NCBI RefSeq assembly: GCF_002197815.1
Contig: NZ_NIUB01000015.1
Coordinates: 40,658-104,657 of the forward strand
Reading direction: 5' to 3'
Origin: Pseudomonas oleovorans subsp. oleovorans
GTDB lineage: Bacteria; Pseudomonadota; Gammaproteobacteria; Pseudomonadales; Pseudomonadaceae
Length of the DNA: 64,000 nt
The notes under the pieces were generated by a model. That model was not told the origin of the DNA. It ran no database searches and saw only the letters and a program-made list of their open reading frames with translations. Shown here one piece after another: positions 48,107 to 56,556 of this stretch. A program made the position numbers and the translations under genes. The first letter of the stretch is position 1. Every line of letters starts with the position of its first letter.

Positions 48107-48817
48107 ATGAGCGCTGCCAGCTTCCCCATCCTGATCACCGGCGCCGGCCAGAGGGTCGGCCTCTACTGCGCCGAACGCCTGCTCGACGAAGGCCAGCCGG
48201 TGATCATCAGCTACCGCCAGAACCGCGACGACATTGCGCGGCTGCGTGAGCGCGGTGCCATCGCTCTGCAGGCGGATTTCAGCAATGAGAGCGGCATCAT
48301 GGCGTTCATCGAACAGGTCAAGTTGCAGTGCAATGGCCTGCGCGCGATCGTGCACAACGCCTCGCAGTGGCAGGCCGAAACACCCGGCGAAGAAGCCGAT
48401 GCCTTTCGCCAGCTGTTCAGCGTGCACATGCTCGCGCCGTATCTGATCAACCTGCATTGCAGCGAGCTGTTGCTGCAGTCGAATCACGCCGACATCGTGC
48501 ATGTGAGTGACGACGTGGTGCGCAAGGGCAGCGCCAATCGCCCCGCCTACTGCGCCAGCAAGGCGGGCCTGGAAAGCCTGACACTGTCGTTCGCCGCGCG
48601 TTTTGCTCCACGCATCAAGGTCAACACCATCGCGCCAGCACTGCTGATGTTCAACGATGGTGATGACGACGCCTACCGCACCAAGACCTTGGCCAAATCG
48701 GCGCTGGGCATAGAACCCGGCCCGCAGCCCTTCTACCAGACACTGCGCTATTTGCTGGACAACTCCTACGTAACCGGAACGACCCTTACCCTCAACGGCG
48801 GCCGCCACCTCAAGTGA
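48107..48817 (+). CDS. folM: Dihydromonapterin reductase-like SDR (FolM)
   Basis: A 236-residue [45 protein letters not shown], catalytic Tyr-Lys in [15 protein letters not shown], and [10 protein letters not shown] at the end. These are features of FolM rather than generic SDRs. FolM reduces dihydromonapterin to tetrahydromonapterin, the cofactor of phenylalanine hydroxylase in Pseudomonas. ATG 48107 is preferred to TTG 48101. First of a folM-folE-folX unit that makes this pterin. Confidence 0.88.
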   Translation: MSAASFPILITGAGQRVGLYCAERLLDEGQPVIISYRQNRDDIARLRERGAIALQADFSNESGIMAFIEQVKLQCNGLRAIVHNASQWQAETPGEEADAFRQLFSVHMLAPYLINLHCSELLLQSNHADIVHVSDDVVRKGSANRPAYCASKAGLESLTLSFAARFAPRIKVNTIAPALLMFNDGDDDAYRTKTLAKSALGIEPGPQPFYQTLRYLLDNSYVTGTTLTLNGGRHLK

Positions 48818-48839
48818 AGCGGCTGCTCAGGACACTGCC

Positions 48840-49400
48840 ATGAGCCAACCTCTTTCCCAGCAATACCGCGAGATTCTCGTAGGCCTCGGTGAAAACCCGG
48901 AGCGCGAGGGTCTGCTCGATACGCCCAAACGCGCGGCCAAGGCCATGCAGTATCTGTGTCATGGCTACCAGCAGTCACTGGACGAGATCGTCAACGGCGC
49001 ACTGTTCGAGTCCGACAATGACGAGATGGTGATCGTCAAGGACATCGAGCTGTACTCGCTGTGCGAACACCACCTGCTGCCCTTCATCGGCAAGGCGCAT
49101 GTCGCCTACATCCCCACCGGCAAGGTGCTCGGGCTGTCCAAGGTGGCGCGCATCGTCGACATGTACGCGCGGCGCCTGCAGATCCAGGAAAACCTCACCA
49201 AGCAGATCGCCGATGCGATCCAGCAGGTGACCAACGCCGCTGGCGTCGCGGTGGTGATCGAGGCCAAGCACATGTGCATGATGATGCGTGGCGTGGAGAA
49301 GCAGAATTCGGTGATGAGCAGCTCGGTGATGCTTGGCGCCTTCCGCGAGTCCTGCAACACTCGCCACGAATTCCTGCAACTGATCGGACGGAACAACTAA
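48840..49400 (+). CDS. folE: GTP cyclohydrolase I
   Basis: A 186-residue enzyme that converts GTP to 7,8-dihydroneopterin triphosphate, first step of pterin and folate synthesis. Zinc and active-site motifs: [20 protein letters not shown] near 74-93 (Cys and His ligands), [20 protein letters not shown], and [14 protein letters not shown] [16 protein letters not shown]. In P. putida folE is reported light-inducible. AGGAC site upstream; folX starts on the last base of its stop codon. Confidence 0.96.
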   Translation: MSQPLSQQYREILVGLGENPEREGLLDTPKRAAKAMQYLCHGYQQSLDEIVNGALFESDNDEMVIVKDIELYSLCEHHLLPFIGKAHVAYIPTGKVLGLSKVARIVDMYARRLQIQENLTKQIADAIQQVTNAAGVAVVIEAKHMCMMMRGVEKQNSVMSSSVMLGAFRESCNTRHEFLQLIGRNN

Positions 49401-49771
49401 TGCCGCGACTGGAACCCGGAATGGCGCGCATCCGCGTCAAGGACCTGCGCCTGCGCACCTACATCGGCATCAAGGAAGAAGAGATCAACAACAAGCAGGA
49501 CGTGTTGATCAACCTAACCATCCTCTACCCCGCCGTCGATGCGGTAGAGGTCAACGACATCGAGCATGCGCTGAACTACCGCACCATCACCAAGGCGATC
49601 ATCGCCCATGTCGAAGGCAATCGCTTCGCCCTGCTCGAGCGCCTGACCCAGGAAATCCTCGACCTGGTGATGACCCATCAGGCCGTGCGTTATGCCGAAG
49701 TGGAAGTGGACAAACCGCATGCCCTGCGTTTCGCCGAGTCGGTATCCATCACCCTGGCCGGCCATCGCTGA
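49400..49771 (+). CDS. folX: Dihydroneopterin triphosphate 2'-epimerase
   Basis: A 123-residue FolB/FolX-fold protein. [32 protein letters not shown] with conserved Glu-rich strand and [29 protein letters not shown]; the E/K site is as in FolX. It converts dihydroneopterin triphosphate to the monapterin form, which FolM then reduces. The TAATG overlap with folE indicates coupling. Gene order folM-folE-folX matches PA3437-PA3439 as I recall. Confidence 0.92.
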   Translation: MPRLEPGMARIRVKDLRLRTYIGIKEEEINNKQDVLINLTILYPAVDAVEVNDIEHALNYRTITKAIIAHVEGNRFALLERLTQEILDLVMTHQAVRYAEVEVDKPHALRFAESVSITLAGHR

Positions 49772-49836
49772 CAGCGGCTTGTCGCTCTCCAGCAAGGCTC
49801 TTATCATCGCCGCCACCTAATACCGGAGAGCCCACC

Positions 49837-50130
49837 ATGACCGAGCAAGAACGCCTCGAACTGGAAGCTGCAGCCTTTCGCGCACTGGTGCAGCATCTGC
49901 GCAGCCGTCCTGACGTGCAGAACATCGAGCTGATGAACCTGGCCGGTTTCTGCCGCAACTGCCTGTCCAAATGGTACAAGGCCGCTGCCGACGACCTCGG
50001 TATCGAGGTCAGCGCCGACCAGGCTCGCGAGACCGTATACGGCATGCCCTATGCCGACTGGAAAGCCAAATATCAGAAAGAAGCCTCCGCCGAACAGCAA
50101 GCCGCATTTGCCAAAGGAAAGCATGAATGA
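49837..50130 (+). CDS. DUF1244 protein
   Basis: A 97-residue protein of the DUF1244 family: VQHLRSRPDVQNIELMNLAGFCRNCLSKWY and the C-terminal YGMPYADWKAKYQ. The Cys pair in FCRNCL is conserved in the family. Function unknown. GGAGAGCCC site upstream and an ATGA overlap with the HopJ-like gene. Confidence 0.9.
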   Translation: MTEQERLELEAAAFRALVQHLRSRPDVQNIELMNLAGFCRNCLSKWYKAAADDLGIEVSADQARETVYGMPYADWKAKYQKEASAEQQAAFAKGKHE

Positions 50131-50468
50131 CCGCCCTGAGAGAACTGCGCAGCCGCCTGCAGCAGGACGACTACGCCTTCAGTGAAACCCTGGCCTTCGT
50201 CGCCGCGCACTATGACTATCAGCCCAGCGCCTTCCGCAATGGCGACGTGGAAAACGCCGCGGGCCAGAACGAAGGCTCCTGCAAGACTCTGGGTCTGGCC
50301 CTGTTGGAAGGCTTGAGCAAGGACGAAGCGCTGCGTGCCTTCGGCGAGCACTACCGCAGCGTGCTGGCCACGCCGCAAGGCAGCGACCACGGCAACATCC
50401 GCGCGCTGATGGTGCATGGCCTGGACGGCGTGAAGTTCGAACAGCAACCGCTGAAGCCGAAAGCCTGA
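50127..50468 (+). CDS. HopJ type III effector-like protein
   Basis: A 113-residue protein matching the HopJ family: LQQDDYAFSETLAFVAAHYDYQPSAFRNG and NEGSCKTLGLALLEGLSKDEALRAFGEHY. Despite the family name, such proteins occur widely in bacteria that have no type III system near them, and here there is none. Probably a housekeeping protein of unknown role. Coupled to DUF1244. Confidence 0.88.
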   Translation: MTALRELRSRLQQDDYAFSETLAFVAAHYDYQPSAFRNGDVENAAGQNEGSCKTLGLALLEGLSKDEALRAFGEHYRSVLATPQGSDHGNIRALMVHGLDGVKFEQQPLKPKA

Positions 50469-50493
50469 ATCTATAGCGCAAAAACCTGCGCAA

Positions 50494-50513
50494 CTGTCAG
50501 CAAAAGCTGACAG
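50494..50513. repeat. Perfect 8-bp hairpin with AAAA loop
   Basis: CTGTCAGC-AAAA-GCTGACAG between the HopJ-like and glycolipid-binding-like genes, 26 bases after the former stop. It has no T-tract, so it could be an operator dyad or a weak terminator. Confidence 0.5.
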
Positions 50514-50629
50514 ACATCACATCGCTGTCGCTTTATGCTGCGCGCCACAACAAACATGGAGCACGAGGGAATGTGCTCTGCGCGCAAGCGCCCTTCCCTC
50601 CTGTTTCGCGCTCGGCATGGAGTCGACCG

Positions 50630-51217
50630 ATGCAGCAGACCTTGGTCTGGAAACCCAGGCACACCCCCGGCGTGGAAACGCTGCGTCTGAGTCAGGATGC
50701 CAATGGCATTCACGCCACCAGCCACCTCATGCAGGTCATCAAGGGCAACAGCATCGTTGCCAACTACCTGATCGATTGCGACGCGCGCTGGCGCTTCCGT
50801 CGCCTCTGTCTCAAGGTCGACAACCACGGCCAGCGCAACCTCTGCCTGCAGCGTGATCTGTGCGGCAACTGGCTGCTCGATGGCGTACCGCGTCCCGATC
50901 TGCAGCAATGCCAACATGTCATGCTCTCGGCCTCGCCCTTCATCCACACCCCAGCCCTGCAACGCAGTGCGCTGGAGACCGGGCAGAGTGATGAGATGCA
51001 GGTCGCCTATATCGACATGCTCAGCTTCAAGGTGGAACCACGCCAGCAGCGCTACCAATGCCTGCGCCGCCGCCCCGGTGAAAGCCTCTACCGCAGCCAG
51101 GCCGAAGGTCATGCTCATGAAGAACTGAGCGTCGACGACCACGCGCTACTGCTCAAGGCTGACCAACACTACCTGCGCTTGAGCCAGCGCGATCTGAAGG
51201 TCAGCGCGCTGGTATAG
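50630..51217 (+). CDS. Putative glycolipid-binding family protein
   Basis: A 195-residue cytosolic beta-rich protein: LVWKPRHTPGVETLRLSQDANGIHATSHLMQV, CDARWRFRRLCLKVDN, WLLDGVPRPDLQQCQHVMLSASPFIHTPAL, VAYIDMLSFKVEPRQQRYQ. This is the pattern of the putative glycolipid-binding domain (SSO1256-like). No biochemical function is established. ATG 50630 has a GGAG site; the frame to 50573 is longer but unsupported. Confidence 0.82.
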   Translation: MQQTLVWKPRHTPGVETLRLSQDANGIHATSHLMQVIKGNSIVANYLIDCDARWRFRRLCLKVDNHGQRNLCLQRDLCGNWLLDGVPRPDLQQCQHVMLSASPFIHTPALQRSALETGQSDEMQVAYIDMLSFKVEPRQQRYQCLRRRPGESLYRSQAEGHAHEELSVDDHALLLKADQHYLRLSQRDLKVSALV

Positions 51218-51279
51218 CGGCTTTGCAACGGTCTACCCGGCTAGGGTGCACCATGCGCACCAGGCCAGTTCCGCGCCAC

Positions 51280-51609
51280 TCAGATAGGCAGTTGCCCGAA
51301 CGCCCAGCGCAGCAGGAAGAACACCAGCAATCCACCACCGATGGTCGCCAGCAGATGCCGCGTGCAAGCAGCGATGGCGATGGCCACCACACCCGCCAGC
51401 AGATAGGCATTGTTCCAGCTCAGCGCCCAGCTCTGCCCGTCCGGTATGAGCATGCCGGGCACAACGATGGCCGTCAGTACCGCAGTCGGCACGTAATGCA
51501 GCCCCTGCCTGATCAGCGGCGGAAAGCGCAGGTCAGGGAACGCAAACAGGCTGTAGCGGGTGATGAAGGTGATCGCCAGCATGCCCAGAATCAGCAACCA
51601 GATATCCAT
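51280..51609 (-). CDS. azlD: AzlD-type branched-chain amino acid export subunit
   Basis: A 109-residue membrane protein with four helices (MDIWLLILGMLAITFITRYSLF, LTAIVVPGMLI, AYLLAGVVAIAIAA, GGGLLVFFLLRWAF). It pairs with AzlC to export branched-chain amino acids and analogues. Its ATG overlaps the azlC stop (TGATG), so the two are translated together. Confidence 0.9.
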   Translation of the reverse strand: MDIWLLILGMLAITFITRYSLFAFPDLRFPPLIRQGLHYVPTAVLTAIVVPGMLIPDGQSWALSWNNAYLLAGVVAIAIAACTRHLLATIGGGLLVFFLLRWAFGQLPI

Positions 51610-52319
51610 CAGACCAACTCCTCCTGCAGCGCCGGATTGCGCCGCTCCAACCACACGCCGACGACGATGCCACTGGCCGCAGCCGCCATCAGCCCAAGCT
51701 TGTAGGGCAAGGCATGACACGCCAGCGCCACGGCGCCCGCCACCAGGGCGGCCGCCACTTGTGGTTGGTTACGTAACATCGGCACGACGATGCCGATGAA
51801 GGTCGCCAGCATGGCGAAATCCAGCCCCCACTCACCGATATTTGGCACCGCCTGGCCGAACAGCACGCCGACCAGCGTGCACAGCTGCCAGTTGCAGTAC
51901 ATGGCCAGGGCCGCGCCGAGAAAGTACCAATGGCGGTAGGTGCCCTGGTCACCCCGCGCATAGCGCTGCACCACCACCGCATAGGCCTCATCGGTCAGGC
52001 CGAAGGCCAACGGCACGCGCCAGCGCTTGGGCAGATGGCGGACGTGGGGCTGCATGCTGGCGCTGTACAAGGCATGGCGCAGATTGACCACCAGAGTGGT
52101 CAGCAGAACCACGGCGATACCGGCGCCACCAGCCAACAGGCTGATGGCGATGAACTGTGCAGAGCCGGCGAACACCAGCGCGGACATACCCAGTGTTTGC
52201 CAGACATCGAGCCCTGCAGCACCAGCCAGGCTGCCGAAGATGATGCCGAAGGGAATGGCGCCGAGCAGCATCGGCAGCATATCGCGGGCGCCTTGGGTGA
52301 ATTCGTGATGACGGGACAT
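51609..52319 (-). CDS. azlC: AzlC-type branched-chain amino acid exporter
   Basis: A 236-residue integral membrane protein of the AzlC family: GAIPFGIIFGSLAGAAGLDVWQTLGMSALVFAGSAQFIAI near the N-terminus and VVNLRHALYSASMQPHVRHLPKRWRVPLAFGLTDEAYAV. About seven helices. With AzlD it forms a two-component exporter. AAGGAGG site upstream. The 255-base gap upstream (52320-52574) contains a possible Fur-like site for the divergent operon. Confidence 0.92.
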   Translation of the reverse strand: MSRHHEFTQGARDMLPMLLGAIPFGIIFGSLAGAAGLDVWQTLGMSALVFAGSAQFIAISLLAGGAGIAVVLLTTLVVNLRHALYSASMQPHVRHLPKRWRVPLAFGLTDEAYAVVVQRYARGDQGTYRHWYFLGAALAMYCNWQLCTLVGVLFGQAVPNIGEWGLDFAMLATFIGIVVPMLRNQPQVAAALVAGAVALACHALPYKLGLMAAAASGIVVGVWLERRNPALQEELV

Positions 52320-52490
52320 GGAACCTCCTTGGGCAGGCGATCTTAGCCAAACGCCCCAGGGAGGTCTTGAACGTTCTTGCTCTCAATCAGCACCACTCTC
52401 TGAAGCCGCAGCCACTGCATAGATAATCGAAGAAGCTGATGGCAGGGAAGTAATGATGCCGGCATACCCCGCGACCTCTGGCCGCGTCTA

Positions 52491-52509
52491 GATAACGCTA
52501 ATCCATCTT
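52491..52509 (+). promoter_or_regulatory. Possible Fur box
   Basis: GATAACGCTAATCCATCTT matches 13 of 19 positions of the Fur consensus GATAATGATAATCATTATC. It lies 66 bases before the di-heme protein start. Imelysin-type operons are often iron-regulated, which makes the site plausible, but the match is only moderate. Confidence 0.4.
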
Positions 52510-52574
52510 ATTTAAATTCCGTTAGCCTGCTAATCTTGGCGCCCCGCTTCCCTGCCAGTTCGGATTGTTCCTCG

Positions 52575-53987
52575 ATGTCGCCGCTCCAGCGCTGCCTGCT
52601 GCCCTTTCTGACCCTGTCTTTGATCGCTTGCGAACAGCAGCCTGAATTCACCCTGGCAGAGCCTGGCGAACATCTCTCGGCCGGTGCGGCGACGGTACGC
52701 AAGTTCGATCAAAACGCCTTCTCCCTGCCTTCGGCGAACCTCGCACCCAGCCGTCGCCTGGATTTCGCCGTGGGCAACAGCTTCTTCCGTAATCCCTGGG
52801 TCACGGCGCCAGCCACCACCACAGCACGCGATGGCCTGGGCCCGCTGTTCAATACCAATGCCTGCCAGAACTGCCATATCAAGGATGGTCGCGGCCATCC
52901 ACCGGGGCCAGATGCGGTCAGCGCCACCTCGATGCTGGTGCGTCTGTCGATACCGGCCGGCCCGGAGCATGCCGAGATGCTGATCCACCAGGGCGTGGTC
53001 GCCGAGCCTACCTACGGCACCCAGATGCAGGACATGGCCAACCCCGGTGTTGCCCCCGAAGGCAAGGTACGCGTGATCTACAGCAGTGTGCCGGTGCGTT
53101 TTGCCGATGGCACCCTGGTGGAGCTGCGCAAGCCCGAGCTGCAGATCAGCCAGCTGGGCTATGGCGCCATGCATCCGGATACCCTGTTCTCCACGCGTAT
53201 CGCCCCGCCGATGATCGGCCTCGGCCTGCTCGAGGCCATTGCCGAGGACGCCATTCTGGCCAGTGCCGATCCGGATGACGCCGATGGTGACGGTATTTCC
53301 GGGCGCCCCAACATCGTCTGGGATCGACAGCTGCAACGTAGCGTGCTCGGCCGCTTCGGCTGGAAGGCTGGCCAACCCAACCTCAATCAGCAAAATGCCG
53401 AAGCCTTCGCCAATGACATGGGCCTGACCAGCTCGCTGATCCCTCACGACAACTGCACCACGGCGCAAACCGATTGCCTGGCCGCGCCCCATGGCGGCGA
53501 ACCGGAAGTCAGCGACAACATTCTCGCCAGCGTGCTGTTCTACAGCCGTAACCTGGGCGTGCCGGCACGGCGTGACGTCGACTCGCCTGACGTGCTCAAG
53601 GGCAAGAGCCTGTTCCACCAGGCCGGTTGCCAGAAGTGCCACACTCCCAGTTTCACCACATCGGCCGATGCCGCCGAGCCGGAACTGGCCAGCCAACTGA
53701 TCCGGCCTTATACGGACCTGCTGCTGCACGACATGGGCGAGGGGCTGGCCGATGGCCGCGAAGAGTTCCTCGCCAACGGTCGTGAATGGCGCACGGCGCC
53801 GCTGTGGGGCATTGGTTTGACGCAAACGGTCAATGGCCATACTCAGTTCCTGCATGACGGCCGTGCCCGTAACCTGCTGGAAGCCATTCTCTGGCACGGT
53901 GGCGAGGCCGAAGCGGCCAAGCAGCAGGTGCTGCGTTTCGATAGCGATGAGCGAGCAGCGCTGCTCGCCTTCCTGAATTCTCTTTAA
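52575..53987 (+). CDS. Di-heme oxidoreductase-like lipoprotein (DUF1111)
   Basis: A 470-residue exported protein: lipoprotein-type signal (LLPFLTLSLIAC), two c-type heme motifs CQNCH near residue 105 and CQKCH near 354, and the DUF1111 stretches FRNPWVTAPATTTARDGLGPLFN and FGWKAGQPNLNQQNAEAFANDMG. As I recall it corresponds to PA4371. First gene of an operon with an imelysin and DUF1513 protein; the separate upstream imelysin peptidase (IcmP, PA4370) seen in P. aeruginosa is not present here. It probably acts in periplasmic electron transfer linked to iron uptake. Confidence 0.9.
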   Translation: MSPLQRCLLPFLTLSLIACEQQPEFTLAEPGEHLSAGAATVRKFDQNAFSLPSANLAPSRRLDFAVGNSFFRNPWVTAPATTTARDGLGPLFNTNACQNCHIKDGRGHPPGPDAVSATSMLVRLSIPAGPEHAEMLIHQGVVAEPTYGTQMQDMANPGVAPEGKVRVIYSSVPVRFADGTLVELRKPELQISQLGYGAMHPDTLFSTRIAPPMIGLGLLEAIAEDAILASADPDDADGDGISGRPNIVWDRQLQRSVLGRFGWKAGQPNLNQQNAEAFANDMGLTSSLIPHDNCTTAQTDCLAAPHGGEPEVSDNILASVLFYSRNLGVPARRDVDSPDVLKGKSLFHQAGCQKCHTPSFTTSADAAEPELASQLIRPYTDLLLHDMGEGLADGREEFLANGREWRTAPLWGIGLTQTVNGHTQFLHDGRARNLLEAILWHGGEAEAAKQQVLRFDSDERAALLAFLNSL

Positions 53988-53997
53988 GGAGCCTGCG

Positions 53998-55059
53998 ATG
54001 TTGCACAAAACCCTGATCGCCTCTCTGCTCGGCCTGGCCCTGGTCGGCTGCGGCCAGCAGGACCCGAAAGCCAAGGTCAGCGCGGCGCTGACCGATGGCG
54101 TGCTGTTGCCGGCCTACAGCAGCTGGCAGGAGACCGACCGCCAGTTGGCCGTGAATGCCGAAGCCTTCTGCGCCGGTAACGCCGATCTGAGCACCGCCCG
54201 CCAGGCCTTTCTCGGCGCCCAAAGTGCCTGGGCCGGCTTGCAGCCGTTGCTGGTCGGGCCGCTGGCCGAAGGCAACCGCGCCTGGCAAATCCAGTTCTGG
54301 CCGGACAAGAAGAACCTGGTGCAGCGCCAGGTCGAAGCATTGCTGAAGAACAAGCCGCAGCTGAGTGCGGATGACCTGTCCAATGCCAGCGTGGTGGTTC
54401 AGGGCCTGACCGCCTACGAATACATTCTCTTCGACCCCAACCTGGACCTCGCCCAGCCTGAACAGAAAGCGCGCTATTGCCCACTGCTGCAAGCCATCGG
54501 CAAACACCAGCAGGCACTTGCGGCGCAGATCGTCGGCGAATGGCAGGCCAAATCTGGCATGGCCGAACAGCTGAAGACATTCCCCAACGAGCGCTACGCC
54601 GACGCCAACGAAGCGATCGCCGAGCTGTTGCGCGTGCAGGTCAGCGCCCTGGATGGCCTGAAGAAGAAACTCGGCGCGCCGATGGGCCGGCAGAGCAAGG
54701 GTATCGCCCAGCCCTATCAGGCCGAAGCCTGGCGCAGTGCCGGCAGCCTGGCCAACCAGGGCGCCGCACTGGCCAGTGCCGAACGGCTGTGGCACGGCAG
54801 CAACCGTGACGGTATCCAGTCGCTGCTGGGCGACGACCAGGCCGACCTGGCAAAACGCATCGACGCCGCTTACCAGGACACCCGTCAGCGCCTGGCCGCA
54901 CTCGACAGTCCCCTGGGTGAGCTGCTCGCCGATGAAGCTGGGCGCACCGCCCTGAACGAGCTGTACGACAGCCTCAATCGCCTGCACCGCCTGCAGGAAA
55001 GCGAACTGGCCAAGGCGCTCGACGTGCAGATCGGCTTCAATGCCCACGACGGGGATTGA
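53998..55059 (+). CDS. Imelysin family lipoprotein
   Basis: A 353-residue protein with a lipoprotein signal (LIASLLGLALVGC, Cys18) and an imelysin fold (LPAYSSWQETDRQLAVNAEAFC, VVVQGLTAYEYILFDPNLDLAQPEQKARYC, GAPMGRQSKGIAQPYQAEAWRSAGSLANQGA). The iron-binding GxHxxE motif of imelysins reads GLTAYE, so the His is replaced by Thr while the Glu is kept. Likely a periplasmic iron-related binding protein. AAGGAG site upstream; coupled with both neighbours. Confidence 0.88.
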   Translation: MLHKTLIASLLGLALVGCGQQDPKAKVSAALTDGVLLPAYSSWQETDRQLAVNAEAFCAGNADLSTARQAFLGAQSAWAGLQPLLVGPLAEGNRAWQIQFWPDKKNLVQRQVEALLKNKPQLSADDLSNASVVVQGLTAYEYILFDPNLDLAQPEQKARYCPLLQAIGKHQQALAAQIVGEWQAKSGMAEQLKTFPNERYADANEAIAELLRVQVSALDGLKKKLGAPMGRQSKGIAQPYQAEAWRSAGSLANQGAALASAERLWHGSNRDGIQSLLGDDQADLAKRIDAAYQDTRQRLAALDSPLGELLADEAGRTALNELYDSLNRLHRLQESELAKALDVQIGFNAHDGD

Positions 55060-55061
55060 GC

Positions 55062-56165
55062 ATGCAACGCAGAGCCTTCCTCGGCCTCAGTGCAGCCGCT
55101 GCCAGCCTGGCGGCGGCGGGCGCCTTCGGTGGCTGGACGCTGTTCGGCCCATCCGGCCAGCCGTTGCTCTTGTCAGCCCGTGACGACGGCGACGGCAACC
55201 ACTACGCCGTCGGCTATCGCCTCGATGGTCAGCGCGCCTTCGCCACACCAGTGAACGAACGCTGCCACGATGTGGTGCCGCACCCCGCCCTGCCGATGGC
55301 CCTGTTCGTCGGTCGCCGGCCGAGCACCGAGAGCTACCTGATCGACACCCGCGACGGCCGCCTGCTGCATACGCTGAGCTCGCCGGCCGGGCGTCATTTC
55401 AACGGCCACGCGGTATTCCACAAGGGCGGCGAGTGGCTGTACGCCACCGAGAACGACACCACCGAGCCAGGCCGTGGCGTCATTGGCGTTTATCGCCTGC
55501 AGGGTGAGCAGTTGCTGCGCGCGGCTGAACACAGCAGCCACGGCGTAGGCCCGCACCAACTGCTGTGGATGCCCGATGGCGAAACCCTGGTGGTGGCCAA
55601 CGGCGGCATCCGCACCGAAGCGGAAAGTCGCGTCGACATGAATCTCGATGCCATGCAGGCCAGCCTGGTGCTGATGCAGCGCGACGGCAGCCTGGTCAGC
55701 CAGGAGTATCTGGCCGACCAGCAGAACAGCATCCGCCACCTGGCTGTCGCGCGTGACGGCACGGTGGTCAGCGGCCAGCAATACATGGGCGATCTGCATG
55801 ATCAGGTGCCGCTACTGGCGATCAAGCGCCCCGGCCAGCCGTTCCAGCCTTTTCCTCTGGGCGAGACGCAACGCGTGGCCATGAACCAGTACACCGCCAG
55901 CGTGGCCATTCACGACGAACTGCGCCTGCTGGCGTTGACCGCACCACGCGGCAATCGCTTCTTCATCTGGGATCTGGACAGCGCCCAGGTGCGCCTGGAT
56001 GTGCCATTGCCGGACTGTGCAGGCGTTGGCGCGGTTGCCGACGGTTTCGTCGTGACCTCGGGTCAGGGCCGTTGTCGCCTGTACGATTGCCGCGGCGAGC
56101 GCATCGTCACCAACGCCCTGCAGCTACCGGCCGGCTTGTGGGACAACCACCTGCGCCTGGCCTGA
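55062..56165 (+). CDS. DUF1513 exported protein
   Basis: A 367-residue protein with a Tat-like signal (MQRRAFLGLSAAAASLAAAGAFGG) and a beta-propeller-like sequence typical of DUF1513: HPALPMALFVGRRPSTESYLIDTRDGRLLHTLSSPAGRHFNGHAVFH, LYATENDTTEPGRGVIGVYR, GVGPHQLLWMPDGETLVVANGGI, IRHLAVARDGTVV. Last gene of the di-heme/imelysin operon. Function unknown; the association suggests a periplasmic iron-related role. ATG 55062 overlaps nothing problematic, 2 bases after the imelysin stop. Confidence 0.9.
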   Translation: MQRRAFLGLSAAAASLAAAGAFGGWTLFGPSGQPLLLSARDDGDGNHYAVGYRLDGQRAFATPVNERCHDVVPHPALPMALFVGRRPSTESYLIDTRDGRLLHTLSSPAGRHFNGHAVFHKGGEWLYATENDTTEPGRGVIGVYRLQGEQLLRAAEHSSHGVGPHQLLWMPDGETLVVANGGIRTEAESRVDMNLDAMQASLVLMQRDGSLVSQEYLADQQNSIRHLAVARDGTVVSGQQYMGDLHDQVPLLAIKRPGQPFQPFPLGETQRVAMNQYTASVAIHDELRLLALTAPRGNRFFIWDLDSAQVRLDVPLPDCAGVGAVADGFVVTSGQGRCRLYDCRGERIVTNALQLPAGLWDNHLRLA

Positions 56166-56551
56166 TCAGGCGCTGCCGCGTTCGATCAGCTCGAACCCCA
56201 CGTCCAGGCGCAGCGGCTGACGCGCAGCGGCCGGCTCGGCAATACGCGCCAGCAGCGCATCGGCGATGGCACAGCCGATACGCGGCCCGTCCACTCGCAC
56301 GGTGGAAAGCGGCGGATGGGTATGGGCGGCGCTGGACAGGTCGCCGAACCCCATCACGGCAAGATCTTGTGGAATGCGCAGACCACGGCTGAGCGCCTCG
56401 GCCAACACGCCTTGCGCCACCGTATCGAAACTGCAGACCACCACTTCGCCGGCCACATCTTCCTACAGCAGATGCGCAAGACCTTCGCGGCCGACCGCCA
56501 AGGTCGCCGGTGCAGGCAGGATCTGCGCTGCCACGGGAGCTCTCACATGGC
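56166..56551 (-). pseudogene. LacI-family regulator, 3' remnant with nonsense codon
   Basis: The C-terminal third of a LacI/GalR regulator is readable on the minus strand: HVRAPVAAQILPAPATLAVGREGLAHLL, then an in-frame TAG where Gln is expected, then EDVAGEVVVCSFDTVAQGVLAEALSRGLRIPQDLAVMGFGDLSSAAHTHPPLSTVRVDG, shown as the reading order. The HTH and most of the ligand domain are missing. It is joined directly to a TRAP permease remnant on the other strand. The sequence type resembles gluconate GntR-like LacI regulators. Confidence 0.85.
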
Positions 56552-56556
56552 CCTGC

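Noticed and set aside
50127..50468. HopJ-like gene as evidence of a type III secretion system
   Set aside because: No secretion or chaperone genes are nearby and the family is widespread in non-pathogens.
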